DNA of 64,000 bases from Campylobacter sp. RM10537 (lineage in GTDB: Bacteria; Campylobacterota; Campylobacteria; Campylobacterales; Campylobacteraceae): assembly GCF_022369435.1 (NCBI RefSeq), contig NZ_CP059597.1, forward strand, positions 62,001 to 126,000. Reading direction: 5' to 3'. Made by a program: the position numbers and the translations under genes. The notes beneath the pieces were generated by a model. It had not been told where the DNA came from, ran no database searches, and saw only the letters and a program-made list of their open reading frames with translations. The first letter of the stretch is position 1; every line of letters starts with the position of its first letter. Below, piece after piece: positions 9,579-18,002 of the stretch.

Positions 9579-10532
9579 TTACCCCTGTTCTTGTGATTGG
9601 TGTTTTTTTAAAACTTTAGTTATTTCGCTAAAGAAATCACTAGCATTAAATTTAACCAAATAGCCTTCTCCACCAGCTTCTTGGACACCCTTTTCATTCA
9701 TAAACTCATTTGACAATGATGAATTAAAGACAATTGGAATATCTTTAAAACGTGCATCATCCTTAAGACGTGCTGCAAAATGGAAACCATCCATTTGAGG
9801 CATTTCAACGTCACTAATTATAATTTTTAAAATATCACATAAATTTTCACCATAAACTTGACTAAGTTCTTCAAGTTTATTTAAACCTTCAACACCATCT
9901 TTAGCTTCGATAACTTGCAAACCTAATTGTTGCATCATATCTTTTACACGTTTTCTAGCTGTTAAGCTATCGTCTAAGATAAGTGCTGTTCCGCTAAATT
10001 TTTCTAATTTATAATCAACATCGGTTTTAGGTGAATAAATTCCTAGTTCCTCTATCACGCTTTCTAAATCAAGTATTAATAATACTTCATCATTTTCTAT
10101 ACGTGTAACCCCAGTAATTTTACCTTTATCTAAGGCACCAGAACCTGCTGAAAAACTTGCTGGTTCTATATCTCTCCAATTAATACGACGAATTCTTTTA
10201 GCTTCATGAACGATAAAGCCTATAAGAATATTGCTAAATTCGGTAATAATTACTCTAGGTTTTAGCATAGTACTTTCTGGCTCAGTGATTTGCATCCATT
10301 TTGCAAGATTAACTACAGGAATAACAATACCACGAAGATCAAAAATTCCTTCGATATATTCAGGTACCCCTGGAAGTTCTGTAAGAGTTGGAATTTTGAT
10401 AATTTCTCTAACTTTAGAGACATTTACTCCATAAATTCCTTCATAAATCTTATCTTGTCCTTGCTTAAAGATACGGAAATCGACAAGCTCCATTTCATTT
10501 GAACCCGTTTTCACGATATTTTCATCAAACAT
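9579..10532 (-). CDS. cheV: Chemotaxis adaptor CheV (CheW domain plus receiver)
   Basis: CheV is a coupling protein whose adaptor function can be adjusted by phosphorylation. The 317-residue product has an N-terminal CheW-like domain (about 20-165, with IPTLTELPGVPEYIEGIFDL). A C-terminal receiver follows (about 185-310: ALILDDSLTARKRV, phospho-acceptor in IIISDVEMPQMDGF, conserved Lys near GEGYLVKFNAS). It starts the cheV-cheA-cheW run and its start overlaps the upstream phosphoesterase gene by 8 bases. Counterpart of Cj0285c (recalled). Confidence 0.95.
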   Translation of the reverse strand: MFDENIVKTGSNEMELVDFRIFKQGQDKIYEGIYGVNVSKVREIIKIPTLTELPGVPEYIEGIFDLRGIVIPVVNLAKWMQITEPESTMLKPRVIITEFSNILIGFIVHEAKRIRRINWRDIEPASFSAGSGALDKGKITGVTRIENDEVLLILDLESVIEELGIYSPKTDVDYKLEKFSGTALILDDSLTARKRVKDMMQQLGLQVIEAKDGVEGLNKLEELSQVYGENLCDILKIIISDVEMPQMDGFHFAARLKDDARFKDIPIVFNSSLSNEFMNEKGVQEAGGEGYLVKFNASDFFSEITKVLKKHQSQEQG

Positions 10533-11283
10533 TTTGACCCCTCAATTTCTGTTCTCGAAATTCAATTTCTTGTTTGTATTCTACTAAAAAAAAACTTTCC
10601 TTATGTGCAAAACTATCAGGATTAAAATATTTAATGTTTTTTTTGTTAAGAATAAAATTTTGATGATAATGTCCCTCGCACACCCAAGAGCCTAAATTAT
10701 TGTATTTGAGATATCTTTCATTAGCTAAATTTTCAAAATTTTGAATTTTATAAAATAGATTTTTTTGATTTTGATTTTTTAAGATTTTTTTTGATATAGC
10801 ATGAAAACTAATTTGATTTATCCAATTTAAAAATACAAGTAAATAATGATTTCTAAGGCTTTTTAAAAGAATTTGTAAGCATGGAGATAAAAAAATATCT
10901 CCATGTGCTAAAAAAATATAAGAATTTTCATTTTTAACTTTACTTGTATGCAATTTAAGTTTTAAAGGTTGCGTTTTTATAGGAAAAATTTTTACTTTTT
11001 TAAAAAAGCAAGAAAGATTAAAATCATGGTTTCCTTCAAGATAAATAATTTCTATAGTTTGTGCTAATTCTTCAAGCAGATAAATATAAGGTTTTGCAAA
11101 ATCATGAGTAGCAGAAATTTCTCCAATAAGCAGATCAAAAATATCACCCATTAAGATAAGTTGAGGCGTGGAAATTTCATTATTTTTCAAAGCTTGTAGA
11201 AATTTCCAAAAACCTCTTCGTTGAGTATTTTCATGTGCATCGGCAATTAAAATTGCTTTATCTTTTAGGATTAATTCTTGCAT
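10525..11283 (-). CDS. Metallophosphoesterase, probable UDP-2,3-diacylglucosamine hydrolase
   Basis: This 252-residue calcineurin-like phosphoesterase shows the metal-binding series ADAHENTQRR, LMGDIFDLLIG, LEGNHDFNL, AHGD and EGHYHQNF. The pattern is that of enzymes that cleave UDP-2,3-diacylglucosamine to lipid X in lipid A synthesis (LpxH family; a divergent epsilonproteobacterial relative has been named LpxJ). Two genes away on the same strand is lpxB, which uses the product, so context supports a lipid A role. The first motif reads DAH where LpxH has D.H, so the site looks complete. Counterpart of Cj0286c (recalled). Exact substrate is inference. Confidence 0.65.
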   Translation of the reverse strand: MQELILKDKAILIADAHENTQRRGFWKFLQALKNNEISTPQLILMGDIFDLLIGEISATHDFAKPYIYLLEELAQTIEIIYLEGNHDFNLSCFFKKVKIFPIKTQPLKLKLHTSKVKNENSYIFLAHGDIFLSPCLQILLKSLRNHYLLVFLNWINQISFHAISKKILKNQNQKNLFYKIQNFENLANERYLKYNNLGSWVCEGHYHQNFILNKKNIKYFNPDSFAHKESFFLVEYKQEIEFREQKLRGQNV

Positions 11284-11285
11284 CC

Positions 11286-11771
11286 TTAGAATTTCAAAGG
11301 TTCATAGCTAATAGAAATGATTTCAAATTCGCTTTCACCTTTAGGTAAGCGAACTTTAAATTCATCGCCTTCTTTTTTTCCAAGCATGGCTTTTGCTATA
11401 GGTGAAGCAATGGAAATATAACCTTTATCAAGATCTCCTTCACAAATTCCAACAAGAGTGTATTTACTTTCTTTTTCAGTATCTAAATCCATAATCACAA
11501 CACTAGATCCGAATTTTACGCTATCGTGTTCATAACTTGCAGGGTCTATAACTTGCGCACGAGCTAGCAAATCGCTAAGTTCTGCTATGCGACTTTCAAT
11601 TAAGGCTTGTTTTTCTCTAGCCGCGTGGTATTCTGCATTTTCTTTTAGATCCCCATGACTTCTTGCAGTGTCGATTTCTATGACGACTGCTGGGCGTTGA
11701 TTGTCTTTTAAGTCTTTTAATTCAGCAACTAATTTATCATATCCAAATTGACTCATTGGTTCTTTTTGCAT
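11286..11771 (-). CDS. greA: Transcription elongation factor GreA
   Basis: GreA rescues stalled RNA polymerase by stimulating cleavage of the backtracked transcript. The 161-residue protein has the N-terminal coiled-coil with the acidic tip in [20 protein letters not shown] and the C-terminal FKBP-like domain ending in [14 protein letters not shown]. It lies between lpxB (11 bases upstream) and the phosphoesterase (2 bases downstream), in a tight minus-strand run. Length and motifs are standard. Confidence 0.96.
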   Translation of the reverse strand: MQKEPMSQFGYDKLVAELKDLKDNQRPAVVIEIDTARSHGDLKENAEYHAAREKQALIESRIAELSDLLARAQVIDPASYEHDSVKFGSSVVIMDLDTEKESKYTLVGICEGDLDKGYISIASPIAKAMLGKKEGDEFKVRLPKGESEFEIISISYEPLKF

Positions 11772-11782
11772 AATTTATCCTT

Positions 11783-12877
11783 TTAATTTTCATCAAGTAT
11801 TTTAGCTAAATTTTTTGCACTTCCAAATTTTAAATATTGTTTTAAAAAATTAACTTTAGCAAAAAAACTCTTATAATCGTATTTAAGATAAGCTTGATAT
11901 AAATTTTCTACATTGACTTCATTTTGTAAGAATTCAGGGTTTAATTCTTCTTTTCCTGCAAAATCACAAAAAATATTTGCAAGACCGATGTGTTTTAATT
12001 TCACAAAAAGCTTTGCTATAAAAATATCAATCGCCTTTGCCTTGTAAGCAAGCACAAAAGGAGTTCCGACCAAAGCCGCCTCCAAAGTTGCTGTGCCGCT
12101 GCAAATAAAGGCAAAATCTGATTTTTTTAAAACTTTAGGTGTATTACTCTCTATTTTAAATTCGCTAATATCGCCATAAATATCGAGTTTATTAAGATTA
12201 AAAGGAGGGATACAAAGGATCTTTTCACCTTGAAAATTTTTAGAAAGCTCTTTAAAAATAGGCATTAAGCGTTTGATTTCACTTCTTCTTGATCCAGGTA
12301 AAAAAGCAACGATTTTTTCACTTTCTTTTTTTGAAAGTAAAATTTGTGCATCTTTTTCATCTTTAAATTCTTTGATTTCGTCTAAAAGCGGGTGTCCAAC
12401 GTAAATACTTTTGCTAAAAAACTGATCGTCAAAAGGTAAGATAGAAGCTAAAACATCAAAGTGACTTTCTATGATGGGAATTCTTCCTTTTTTCCATGCC
12501 CAAACTTGAGGTAAGATATAATAAATTCTTTTTATTTTAGAATTTGCTTTTTTTAAAGCTTTCGCAAAAGGGATGTTAAAAGCGGGAGAATCTATGCACA
12601 AAATTGCATCAATTTTTTGAGTAAAAGCTAAATTCACAAGCTCTTTTATCGCGCGTTTTGCCTTAAAGATAAGAGGTAAGATCTCTACAAAACCCATAGC
12701 ACTAAATTCGTGTGAGCTGTAGAGGGGTTTTGAGCTTAGATTAAACTCATCACATAAGTTTTCGTCATAAATTCCTACTAAATTAAATTCTCTATACTCA
12801 TCTTTATAAGCTTTTAAAACTTCTTTGAGGTGCAAATTTGCTGAAGGTTCTAAGGCACAAACGAGAAAGGTTTTCAT
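11783..12877 (-). CDS. lpxB: Lipid-A-disaccharide synthase
   Basis: LpxB joins lipid X and UDP-2,3-diacylglucosamine to form the lipid A disaccharide at the inner membrane. The 364-residue GT19 protein has the N-terminal [13 protein letters not shown] segment, corresponding to the GE.SGD..GA region. It also has [28 protein letters not shown] and, near the sugar-nucleotide site, [21 protein letters not shown]. All are family hallmarks. It heads the minus-strand run lpxB-greA-phosphoesterase-cheVAW. Confidence 0.94.
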   Translation of the reverse strand: MKTFLVCALEPSANLHLKEVLKAYKDEYREFNLVGIYDENLCDEFNLSSKPLYSSHEFSAMGFVEILPLIFKAKRAIKELVNLAFTQKIDAILCIDSPAFNIPFAKALKKANSKIKRIYYILPQVWAWKKGRIPIIESHFDVLASILPFDDQFFSKSIYVGHPLLDEIKEFKDEKDAQILLSKKESEKIVAFLPGSRRSEIKRLMPIFKELSKNFQGEKILCIPPFNLNKLDIYGDISEFKIESNTPKVLKKSDFAFICSGTATLEAALVGTPFVLAYKAKAIDIFIAKLFVKLKHIGLANIFCDFAGKEELNPEFLQNEVNVENLYQAYLKYDYKSFFAKVNFLKQYLKFGSAKNLAKILDEN

Positions 12878-13010
12878 TTTTTACCCTCTTTTAAATTTTT
12901 AGAAAAAGAATCATAGCTAATTTTCACTTAAAGAATTTGCTTGAAAATTAAAATCATATATTATTAATAATTATTGTCAATAAATAAATTTTTACTTAAT
13001 ATTTTTCTGA

Positions 13011-13016
13011 TATAAT
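13011..13016 (+). promoter_or_regulatory. Predicted -10 element placed 8 bases before zupT
   Basis: A perfect TATAAT ends 8 bases before the zupT ATG, so a start of transcription 6-8 bases downstream would fall at or next to the start codon. No Shine-Dalgarno sequence is present between the two. This suggests a leaderless message; the alternative is that the true promoter is further up. Inference from spacing. Confidence 0.45.
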
Positions 13017-13023
13017 CTTTATC

Positions 13024-13899
13024 ATGGAATTTACAATCAATCAAATTTTAATAGCGATGATTTTGACCATTTTGGCAGGATTTTCAACAGCTATTGGTTC
13101 AGTGATAGCATTTTTCAGCAAAAATGATAACCTTAGAATCCTTTCTTTTGGACTCGGTTTTTCTGCTGGTGTGATGATATATATTTCTTTCATGGAAATT
13201 TTACCTTCGTCTTTTATAGATTTTAAAAAATATTATAATTCAAGTTATGGAGAACTTTTGGCACTTTTGTGTTTTTTTGGAGGAATTTTTTTATCAGCTA
13301 TCATTGATAAATTTATCCCTGAAGATGTTAATCCGCACGAACCAAAAGAGGATTTAAGTGAGCTTAAAATTTGTCCTTTGCCTAAGAAAAATGAAAAAGC
13401 TCCCGCTTTTCATGCAGGAGAACCTCTTAAAAAAATTAATACCAAGGCTTTAAAAAGAACAGGAATTTTTACCGCACTTGCAATAGCAATACATAATTTT
13501 CCTGAAGGTTTTGCAACTTTTATTTCAAGTCTTGATAATCTTAATTTTGGTGTAGCTATTGCCGTAGCTGTAGCGATACATAATATTCCCGAAGGAATGG
13601 CAGTTTCTTTGCCAATTTATCATGCTACAAATGATAAGAAAAAAGCCTTTGTTTATTCAGCACTTTCTGGTATAGCAGAGCCTATAGGAGCATTTGTTGG
13701 AGCATTTTTGATTTTGCCTATTATGAATGGACTTACTTTAGCTATTACTTTTGCTATAGTGGCTGGAATTATGGTATTTATTTCTTTTGATGAGCTATTA
13801 CCTGCCGCAAAAACTTATGATAAAGCCCATGATAGTCTTTATGGACTTGTTTTAGGAATGGCTGTGATGGCGATAAGTTTGATTTTATTAAATCCTTAG
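13024..13899 (+). CDS. zupT: ZIP-family divalent metal (zinc) transporter ZupT
   Basis: ZIP-family carriers bring Zn2+ and sometimes Fe2+ or Mn2+ into the cytoplasm. The 291-residue protein has about eight hydrophobic segments, a polar cytoplasmic loop (about residues 95-145) and the two metal-site helices with HNFPEGFATF (about residue 157) and HNIPEGMAVSLP (about residue 186). The start is unusual: there is no ribosome site and a -10 box ends 8 bases upstream. The next in-frame ATG (codon 12) also lacks one and would cut the first helix. In C. jejuni the homologue (Cj0263) lies elsewhere, so its place beside lpxB is a difference in layout. A decayed kinase follows. Confidence 0.9.
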   Translation: MEFTINQILIAMILTILAGFSTAIGSVIAFFSKNDNLRILSFGLGFSAGVMIYISFMEILPSSFIDFKKYYNSSYGELLALLCFFGGIFLSAIIDKFIPEDVNPHEPKEDLSELKICPLPKKNEKAPAFHAGEPLKKINTKALKRTGIFTALAIAIHNFPEGFATFISSLDNLNFGVAIAVAVAIHNIPEGMAVSLPIYHATNDKKKAFVYSALSGIAEPIGAFVGAFLILPIMNGLTLAITFAIVAGIMVFISFDELLPAAKTYDKAHDSLYGLVLGMAVMAISLILLNP

Positions 13900-14021
13900 G
13901 TTAAATCAAGAGTTAAAAACACCTTGTTTTGATTTCTTTTACTGGTTTTTTAATTAAAAAGTCATCATTTTGTAATAGAAATTTGAGATATTTTTTCTTA
14001 AAGATTATCTAAAATAAGTTT

Positions 14022-14590
14022 TTATATTTTATTATTTAGTGTTTTAAACCATTTATAAAATTTGTCCAATTCTTCACATTTGATAGAACTAGGATATTGC
14101 TGTCTTTTTAAAATCATCTTCTTGGCGAATTTTTAAATTTGCAAAAATTTTCTTTATTTAATTCTCTTTTTTAAAATACTCTTTTGCATCACTTCTATAT
14201 TATAATTGAATTTAGAGTATCTTCGCTTTTACTTATATCAAAAATCTTTCCCAAATTAAAACAATTTTTAACTACTCAACAACATCTATGAGAATATTTT
14301 TTCTCTTATATCTTCTATGTAATTAAAGGCTTCAATTAGCTGTGTAAAAATAGAATAAATTTTCTAAGTTGTTCTCATCATTTAAAACACTTTTTAATAT
14401 TTTTCCTGTATATTCCATGATAATATAAGCTGTATAAATATTTTCATAAAGATAATAATTAAAAATTCTAACAATATTTTTATGATTTAACTTATATAAA
14501 ATTTTATCTTAGTATGTTATTGATGCATTTTTCTTGGTATTCTTATTTTTAAAAAAATTATTTAATTTCTTGCAGATAGTAGCGAAATTT
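14022..14590 (-). pseudogene. Remnant of a Hanks-type Ser/Thr protein kinase
   Basis: No long frame is open here, but translating the minus strand across frames recovers kinase motifs in order. First comes KILYKLNHKNIVRIFNYYLY followed by YIIMEY (subdomains IV-V). Then QLIEAFNYIE, a catalytic-loop core DIREKNILID (plus-strand 14284-14313), and an NLGKIFDISKSEDTLNS piece that matches the DFG region. Last is a tail ending KCEELDKFYKWFKTLNNKI before a stop at 14022. At least three frameshifts or stops and a deletion just before the catalytic loop (the HRD histidine is gone) make it non-functional. Intact flanking genes are zupT and peb3. I know of no C. jejuni counterpart here. The 5' boundary is approximate. 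Confidence 0.65.
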
Positions 14591-14592
14591 GA

Positions 14593-14617
14593 CTTAAAAT
14601 GCAGAGAAAATCTCTGC
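14593..14617 (-). terminator. Rho-independent terminator of peb3
   Basis: GCAGAG and CTCTGC pair around a 5-base loop immediately after the peb3 stop codon, and on the minus strand the stem is followed by ATTTTAAG. The position and the T-rich tail fit an intrinsic terminator for peb3. Confidence 0.7.
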
Positions 14618-14622
14618 GTAAA

Positions 14623-15375
14623 TTATTTTCTATATCCGTATTTTTTAAATACTTTATAAGCATCATCACTTTTAAGATAAGTGATAAAATCTTGAATTTG
14701 TTTATCCGCATCATTTTTTGCGACTACATTAAAAGTTCTATATACGACTAATTTTTTTTCGATATTGACAACGTCGCCATAATCTGGATTTGCTTTAGCC
14801 CAATCAATCCAAGTGATCCACGCATCTGCTTTTTTTTCTAAAAATAATTTTTTGGCAGCACCACTATTAGGAGTGAAAGCAACGATATTGTTTCTAAAAT
14901 CTTGAATCATTTTTATATTTTGAGTTCTTCCTATCATATCTTCCCAAACGCCAGTTCCTGAAGTATTGCTTTTTCCTGCACCTTCTGGGACAACGATTTT
15001 CACTCCTTTTTTGGCAAGATCTTCTAAGCCTTTGATTTTTAAAGGATTGCCTTTTTGAGTAAGAATGATGGCTTTTCTAAAATACAATGGTTCGATTTTT
15101 TTAACATCAAATTTTTTATCAAAATCTGTTGTAATAGCTAAAGCTGATTGATCTGAAGCGCCAAATAAAATATCTGCATCTTTTTTTGCTTTTTCTACCC
15201 AAGTGGCTTGAGGACCAAAGGTAAGATTAACTTTTGTGCCAGTTTTTTTCTCATATTTTTTTGCTATTTCTTGTAGGGCAAAGTGAGGACCACCTGGACC
15301 ATACATATTAATATCTGCAAAAGCTAAGCTTGCAAAAACTGCACAAGCACCAAATAAATTTAGTATTTTTTTCAT
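14623..15375 (-). CDS. peb3: Major antigenic periplasmic binding protein PEB3 (AcfC-like)
   Basis: PEB3 is a glycosylated periplasmic solute-binding protein and surface antigen of Campylobacter. It resembles AcfC and sulfate/molybdate-type binding proteins; the C. jejuni structure bound citrate and it has been linked to 3-phosphoglycerate use. The 250-residue product starts with a signal peptide (about residues 1-20, cleavage after FASLAFA). It then shows the binding-protein motifs INMYGPGGPHFALQEIA, GASDQSA, VPEGAGKSNTSGTGVWED and FRNNIVAFTPNSGAAK. Here it stands alone: the glycerol-phosphate transporter gene next to it in C. jejuni (Cj0292c) is absent and pepT lies on the other side. Promoter and terminator are both visible. 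Confidence 0.92.
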   Translation of the reverse strand: MKKILNLFGACAVFASLAFADINMYGPGGPHFALQEIAKKYEKKTGTKVNLTFGPQATWVEKAKKDADILFGASDQSALAITTDFDKKFDVKKIEPLYFRKAIILTQKGNPLKIKGLEDLAKKGVKIVVPEGAGKSNTSGTGVWEDMIGRTQNIKMIQDFRNNIVAFTPNSGAAKKLFLEKKADAWITWIDWAKANPDYGDVVNIEKKLVVYRTFNVVAKNDADKQIQDFITYLKSDDAYKVFKKYGYRK

Positions 15376-15408
15376 TTTTCATCCTATTAAAATTTTTAAT
15401 GAAATGTG

Positions 15409-15416
15409 ATTATAAT
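15409..15416. promoter_or_regulatory. Shared, overlapping -10 element for peb3 and pepT
   Basis: ATTATAAT contains TATAAT on both strands, offset by two bases. It lies 34 bases from the peb3 ATG (minus) and about 52 bases from the pepT ATG (plus). The two divergent promoters therefore overlap physically and probably cannot be used at the same moment. Inference from sequence. Confidence 0.45.
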
Positions 15417-15467
15417 ACAAGATAATTAATTCTTTTTCCTAAATATAAAAATTTTTAAGGAGTTTTT

Positions 15468-16703
15468 ATGGATATTGTTCAAAGATTTATTAATTATACT
15501 AAGATCAATACTACAACTCATAAAGAAAATGGTTTAGCGGGTATTATGCCTTCAAATCCTAATGAAATGCAACTGGCTAGTTTGCTAGAAAAGGAACTTA
15601 AAGAGCTTGGATTGAGTCAGATTATTAAAAGATCAAATTCTATCACAACAGCACTTTTACCTGCTAATGTTTCCAATGCACCTCGTATAGCTTTTTTTGC
15701 ACATTTAGATACTAGCAGTGAGCAAAAAAATGATACTAAGGCACAAATTACGCATTATGAAGGTGGAGATATTTGTCTAAATAAAGAATTAGATCTTTAT
15801 CTAAGGGAAAGCGAATTTAAAGAGCTTAAAAATTACAAAGGAGATGATATTATCCATACTGATGGGACGAGTTTGCTTGGAGCGGATGATAAAGCTGGTA
15901 TTGCTGCAATTATGGATATGCTTGAATTTTTTGTTAAAAATCCTTCTTTAAAGCATGGAGATATTATTGTGGGTTTTTTACCTGATGAAGAGCAGGGATT
16001 AAGAGGGGCTAAAGCTTTTGATGTGAAAGAAGTTAATGCTGATTTTGGGTATTGTTTAGATTGTTGTGGCATAGGAGAATTTATCTATGAAAATTGGAAT
16101 GCTGCAGATGCTATAGTAACTTTTCAAGGAGTTTCAGCACATCCTATGAGTGCAAAAGGTAAGCTCGTAAATTCACTTATTTTAGCCCATCAATTTATTT
16201 CTATGCTTCCAAGGGGTGAGGCGCCTGAATACACAGAAGGTAAGGAAGGGTATTTTTGGGTAAAAGAATTAAATGGAAATAGTGCAAAAACGATTTTAAA
16301 AATAGATATTAGAGAATTTGATGAAGAAAAATATAATCAAAGAATACAATTTTTAAAAGATTTGTGCAATTCTTGTGAGAAATTATGGGGCAAACAAAGC
16401 ATACAAATTCATCTGTCTCATCGTTACAAAAATGTTTTTAATGCCTTAAAAACTAAGGATTGTCTTCCTGTAAAATTGGCCTTAAAAGCCTATGAAAATT
16501 TAGATATAAAAGCAAAGATTATTCCAATGCGTGGCGGTTATGATGGGGCTGTGTTATCTGAAAAAGGGCTTATGTGTCCAAATATTTTTACTGGAGCACA
16601 TAATTTTCATTCTATTTATGAATACTTGCCACTTAAATCCTTAAAAGCAGCAAGTAAAGTTTTGCAAGAAATAATTCTTTTAGCAAGTGAAACTAAAGCA
16701 TAA
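15468..16703 (+). CDS. pepT: Peptidase T (tripeptidase)
   Basis: PepT is a cytoplasmic di-zinc M20 peptidase that removes the N-terminal residue of tripeptides. The 411-residue product has the metal-ligand motifs FFAHLDTSSEQ, GTSLLGADDKAGIAA, the catalytic PDEEQGLRGA and DCCGIGEF, and a C-terminal HNFHSIYEYLP that supplies the last histidine. A strong AAGGAG ribosome site precedes the ATG. It converges with the DcuC-like gene (11-base overlap at the ends). Together with that carrier and pepE it forms a peptide/amino-acid group inserted between peb3 and surE compared with C. jejuni NCTC 11168. Confidence 0.93.
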   Translation: MDIVQRFINYTKINTTTHKENGLAGIMPSNPNEMQLASLLEKELKELGLSQIIKRSNSITTALLPANVSNAPRIAFFAHLDTSSEQKNDTKAQITHYEGGDICLNKELDLYLRESEFKELKNYKGDDIIHTDGTSLLGADDKAGIAAIMDMLEFFVKNPSLKHGDIIVGFLPDEEQGLRGAKAFDVKEVNADFGYCLDCCGIGEFIYENWNAADAIVTFQGVSAHPMSAKGKLVNSLILAHQFISMLPRGEAPEYTEGKEGYFWVKELNGNSAKTILKIDIREFDEEKYNQRIQFLKDLCNSCEKLWGKQSIQIHLSHRYKNVFNALKTKDCLPVKLALKAYENLDIKAKIIPMRGGYDGAVLSEKGLMCPNIFTGAHNFHSIYEYLPLKSLKAASKVLQEIILLASETKA

Positions 16704-17991
16704 TAAAAGCAATTACTATAAGAGAGATAATTGAACCTAATGCAGTTCTTTTTACAATTTCTATTGTATTAACTCCAGCGATACCTGCTACAATAATGCT
16801 TGCTGCCATGATAGGTGAAACAACCCTTCCAAGCACTCCAGCAACTGTAGCTACCATTCCCAATGCGACCTGATCAAATCCTAGAGCTTGTGCGTGTATG
16901 GTGATTGATTGATTAAAGGCCATAGTTGGAGCATCGCCTGAGCCTGTTACCATAGCCATTAAAAAAGGTATAAAAGTCCCTCCAAATCGGACGTAATGTT
17001 GTTCATTTTTTAAAATTTCAATCACAGCATCGATGGCTCCACAGGCTTTTAATCCAGCAGCAAAAACACTTGCAGCTACAATAATACCTACAACATTAGC
17101 ATAAGAGCTTCCCATACCATTGAAAAATTCTTGACAAATTTTACTCGGACTACTCATGGTTATTACCATAGCTAAGATAGCACCTAAAAGCATTGCTTCT
17201 GCGACTTGAATTTTTGTTGTCCAGTCTAAAATAGGATTTAAAAATTCAATTTTTGGTAAATCACTAGCACCAATGATTAAAATGATAATAGGAACTAAAG
17301 GCATTAAAGCATATAAAAAATTTGCTTTTTGAATTCCTTCTTTTGTTTGTGTCTTACTCTCATAAACAATTCCTTTTGTATAGTCTTTAAAAATAAGAGC
17401 CATAATGATTAAAGAAATACAAGTGATGATTGCAGAAACTAAAGTATAATTAAACTGGACGCTTAAAACCTGAGGAATACTTAAACCACTCATATCAGCA
17501 ATGATGCCATTATGAGAAGTTCCAGGGCTTAAAGCACTTCCTAAGGTTCCACTTACTACAGCAGTTGCCGCCATAGCAGGTTTTATCCCAGAAGCCATCA
17601 ATAAAGGGATCAAGGTTGCCCCAACAGCCGCAGAACAACCTGCTGCAGAAGGAATAGCTATAGAAATAAAAAAAGTTATTATAAAAGCAATAGGAATTAA
17701 GAAAAAACCTAAATTCTTTAAAGGAGCAGTGAGTAATCGGACTAAATGAGCATCACATTGGGTAAATTTCATTACAAAAGCAAAGCCCATACTAGCACAA
17801 ATAGCTTTAAGTAAAGAAGCTTGAGTCATTGAAAAAGTAAAAGCATTTAAAGCATCAATTGGTTTTAAAGAAACTAAGCAAAGAATAAAACCAACACCAA
17901 ATAAAGTAGTTTTTGTTTCAGCTTTTTTAATAAGTAAAATAATAGTAACTAAAGTTCCTATAGCTGCTAATATCAGATAAAAATCATGCAT
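16693..17991 (-). CDS. DcuC-family C4-dicarboxylate carrier
   Basis: This 432-residue membrane protein has about 12 hydrophobic segments and the features of the DcuC family of anaerobic C4-dicarboxylate (succinate, fumarate, aspartate) carriers. Landmarks are FISIAIPSAAGCSAAVGATL, GTLGSALSPGTSHNGIIADM and, in the second half, MAMVTGSGDAPTMAFNQSI, with internal two-fold similarity. The gene is 11 bases downstream of pepE and convergent with pepT, so the carrier and the two peptidases probably work together on peptide-derived dicarboxylic amino acids. Some family members are annotated as YfcC-type basic amino acid carriers, so the substrate is inference. Confidence 0.8.
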   Translation of the reverse strand: MHDFYLILAAIGTLVTIILLIKKAETKTTLFGVGFILCLVSLKPIDALNAFTFSMTQASLLKAICASMGFAFVMKFTQCDAHLVRLLTAPLKNLGFFLIPIAFIITFFISIAIPSAAGCSAAVGATLIPLLMASGIKPAMAATAVVSGTLGSALSPGTSHNGIIADMSGLSIPQVLSVQFNYTLVSAIITCISLIIMALIFKDYTKGIVYESKTQTKEGIQKANFLYALMPLVPIIILIIGASDLPKIEFLNPILDWTTKIQVAEAMLLGAILAMVITMSSPSKICQEFFNGMGSSYANVVGIIVAASVFAAGLKACGAIDAVIEILKNEQHYVRFGGTFIPFLMAMVTGSGDAPTMAFNQSITIHAQALGFDQVALGMVATVAGVLGRVVSPIMAASIIVAGIAGVNTIEIVKRTALGSIISLIVIAFIML

Positions 17992-18002
17992 TTTATTTTC
18001 CT

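Noticed and set aside
7735..10502. Several open frames of 60-80 codons on the plus strand opposite cheA and cheV
   Set aside because: They are antisense shadows of strongly supported chemotaxis genes and show no ribosome sites or protein motifs.
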